Assembly (NCBI GenBank): GCA_030612485.1
Contig: JAUWNS010000047.1
Span: 1-14,718 of the forward strand
Origin: Candidatus Bipolaricaulota bacterium
Lineage (GTDB): Bacteria; Bipolaricaulota; Bipolaricaulia; UBA7950; UBA9294
Reading direction: 5' to 3'
Length of the DNA stretch: 14,718 nucleotides
Part shown: piece after piece, positions 13,378 through 14,718 of the stretch
Numbering within the stretch: position 1 is the stretch's first letter
Layout: each line of letters starts with the position of its first letter
Translations under genes and position numbers: made by a program
The notes under the pieces: model-generated
Database searches by the model: none
The model's input: only the letters and a program-made list of their open reading frames with translations
Told to the model about the DNA's origin: nothing

Positions 13378-13419
13378 AGAACAACATGGTTGCTTCACAA
13401 GAGAAAGGAGGAATTAATT

Positions 13420-13716
13420 ATGCAGAAGAGATCGCCTGCAGCAGTGCTTCTCCCGTTTGTGACTTTTGGCTTCTACAGTCTATACTGGATGGTGCGGACA
13501 AAGACGGAGATGAATAGCTACGGTGCGGATATACCAACCGCGTGGCTGCTGCTGATACCTTTTGTGAGCTTTTGGTGGGCGTGGAAGTTCGGCGAGGGAG
13601 TAGAGAGAGTGACGCACGAACGCATGAGTACAGGAGTCGCGTTCCTGTTGCTTTGTTTACTCGGCAATATTGGTGCGATGATCATCCAGAGCGAGCTGAA
13701 CAAGGTGGCTACGTAG
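13420..13716 (+). CDS. DUF4234-like small membrane protein
   Basis: A 98-residue protein with three hydrophobic segments: SPAAVLLPFVTFGFYSLYWM (about 5-24), TAWLLLIPFVSFWWAWKFG (about 40-58) and GVAFLLLCLLGNIGAMII (about 71-88). The repeated TFGFYSLYW and the EMNSYGADIP link are the mark of the DUF4234 family. Its members are short membrane proteins of unknown function found in many bacteria. The start is ATG 13420, with AAAGGAGG at 9 nt upstream and a promoter in front. An earlier in-frame start at 13345 would overlap the promoter. The gene is single and lies 140 nt before the 3' end of tRNA-Ile on the other strand. Confidence 0.85.
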   Translation: MQKRSPAAVLLPFVTFGFYSLYWMVRTKTEMNSYGADIPTAWLLLIPFVSFWWAWKFGEGVERVTHERMSTGVAFLLLCLLGNIGAMIIQSELNKVAT

Positions 13717-13856
13717 TGAAGTTCCCCACCCCGGTATGATTTAGTGTGTCCGGTACGTGTGGTCGATTTACACCCCTTACTTAGTTCCGCGTTGGGAGGG
13801 TAGTCTGGACGTATCGGACTGGTACCGGATTGCATGCTGGCCGTCGAGGAAGCACG

Positions 13857-13933
13857 TGGTGGGCCTGCCTGGACTCGAACCAGGGACCTCCCGCTTATCA
13901 GGCGAGCGCTCTAACCAGCTGAGCTACAGACCC
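13857..13933 (-). tRNA. trnI-GAU: tRNA-Ile, anticodon GAU, CCA end encoded
   Basis: On the minus strand the cloverleaf is complete: acceptor GGGTCTG pairs with CAGGCCC (one G-U pair), D-stem GCTC/GAGC, anticodon stem CTCGC/GCGGG with loop CTGATAA, T-stem CCTGG/CCAGG with loop TTCGAGT, discriminator A at 13860 and CCA at 13857-13859. The anticodon GAT reads AUC/AUU isoleucine codons. It lies 79 nt downstream of prfA on the same strand, so the two may be co-transcribed. Confidence 0.97.
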
Positions 13934-14012
13934 AGTCATCGGCGTTATGGTAGCCTTGGCGATAGGAGTTGTCAAGGAATAATTTGGAGAGAAGAGGGAT
14001 GGGGAGCGCGTT

Positions 14013-14718
14013 CTATACCTCAAGTGCCTCCATAGCTGCCTCGTGCAGACCATCGATCAGCTCGTCCAGGTCCCCTTCGAGGATCTCTTTAAGGTGATAC
14101 AGAGTAAGCCCGATGCGGTGGTCGGTCACGCGGTTCTGCGGGAAGTTGTAGGTGCGAATCTTCTCGCTGCGATCGCCGGAACCAATCTGCTTCTTTCGTG
14201 TGGCGGATAACTTCTCTTCCTGTTCCTTTTCTATCTGGTCCTTAAGCCGGGAGCGTAGGACACGCATCGCCTGGGCCCTGTTCTTGTGCTGTGATTTCTC
14301 ATCCTGGCAGCTCACCACGAGGCCGGTTGGGATGTGGGTGATCCTCACGGCGGAATCGGTTGTGTTTACGCTCTGTCCCCCAGGACCGGTGGAGCGAAAG
14401 GTGTCTATCTTGAGGGCGTTCGGATCGATCGTGATCTCGACCTCTTCTGCCTCGGGAAGGACGACGACCGTCGCGGTTGAGGTATGAATACGCCCGGAGG
14501 ATTCCGTTTCCGGGACACGCTGCACGCGATGCACTCCGGACTCGTAGCGGAAGCGGCCGTAAGCGTTCTTCCCCTCGATGGCGAAGATGACCTGCTTGAA
14601 CCCGCCTAATGGTGTAGGGTGGCTGTCGATAAGGGATGTCTTTAAGCTTTGCGCCTCGGCGTAGCGAACGTACATGCGAAAGAGGTCGGCGGCGAAGAGG
14701 CTCGATTCGTCCCCCCCT
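14013..14718 (-). CDS. prfA: Peptide chain release factor 1 (C-terminal two-thirds; N-terminus outside the window)
   Basis: The visible 234 residues begin in the middle of domain 2 ([21 protein letters not shown]) and continue to the stop at 14013-14015. RF1 reads UAA and UAG and triggers peptide release at the ribosome. The recognition loop [18 protein letters not shown] carries the P-x-T form (PET, about residues 69-71 of the visible part) of RF1 rather than the SPF of RF2; PET is also found in Firmicute RF1. The GGQ motif that reaches the peptidyl-transferase centre is [15 protein letters not shown] (about 111-125). About 120 N-terminal residues lie beyond 14718. No frameshift is present, so this is RF1 and not RF2. 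The tRNA-Ile gene follows on the same strand. Confidence 0.97.
   Translation of the reverse strand, partial: GGDESSLFAADLFRMYVRYAEAQSLKTSLIDSHPTPLGGFKQVIFAIEGKNAYGRFRYESGVHRVQRVPETESSGRIHTSTATVVVLPEAEEVEITIDPNALKIDTFRSTGPGGQSVNTTDSAVRITHIPTGLVVSCQDEKSQHKNRAQAMRVLRSRLKDQIEKEQEEKLSATRKKQIGSGDRSEKIRTYNFPQNRVTDHRIGLTLYHLKEILEGDLDELIDGLHEAAMEALEV

Overview
The window is about 14.7 kb of bacterial chromosome. A bacterial origin is shown by an RF1-type release factor, an HU-type histone-like protein, a tRNA-Ile with an encoded CCA end, strong Shine-Dalgarno sites and three clear sigma-70-type promoters. I cannot place the organism to phylum from the sequence. Single genes separated by long non-coding or decayed stretches, many exported proteins of unknown role and several gene remnants suggest an uncultured environmental lineage. 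No large operon is visible, and neighbouring genes do not form an obvious pathway.

Layout. 1-413: the start of an FGGY sugar/glycerol kinase (minus strand) with its promoter, then a short broken reading frame. 414-1456: a complete-looking IS1595-family insertion sequence with 23-bp terminal inverted repeats. It lies against a 5'-truncated gene for a carboxypeptidase-regulatory-like domain protein (1458-2036). 2037-2534: no intact gene, but a decayed coding repeat and a hairpin. 2535-4518 (minus strand): a small ABM-like barrel protein, HU, and a large exported protein of unknown function. 4519-6454: a gene-poor tract with several families of degenerate repeats around one small membrane-anchored or exported protein (5051-5533). 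6455-8772 (plus strand): a small dimeric-barrel protein, an exported metallophosphoesterase with altered motif residues, and a compact exported metalloprotease with a full HExxHxxGxxH signature. 9105-10583 (minus): a B12-binding-type radical SAM protein. 10945-11580 (plus): a YhhN/TMEM86-type membrane protein. 11584-11801: the tail of a lost methylenetetrahydrofolate-reductase-like gene and a 41-nt hairpin. 11853-13121 (minus): an MFS transporter. 13420-13716 (plus): a DUF4234-like membrane protein. 13857-14718 (minus): prfA (N-terminus outside the window) followed by tRNA-Ile(GAU).

The conserved core is HU, prfA and the tRNA. The rest is accessory, dominated by envelope-directed proteins (exported, membrane or transport) and by gene decay. 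I see no CRISPR array, toxin-antitoxin pair, phage module or biosynthetic cluster. The most unusual items are the repeat-rich decay tract at 4.5-6.5 kb (with a related fragment at 2.3 kb), the metallophosphoesterase lacking two usual metal-site residues, the short metzincin-like protease, and the insertion sequence that appears to have removed the front of a gene.
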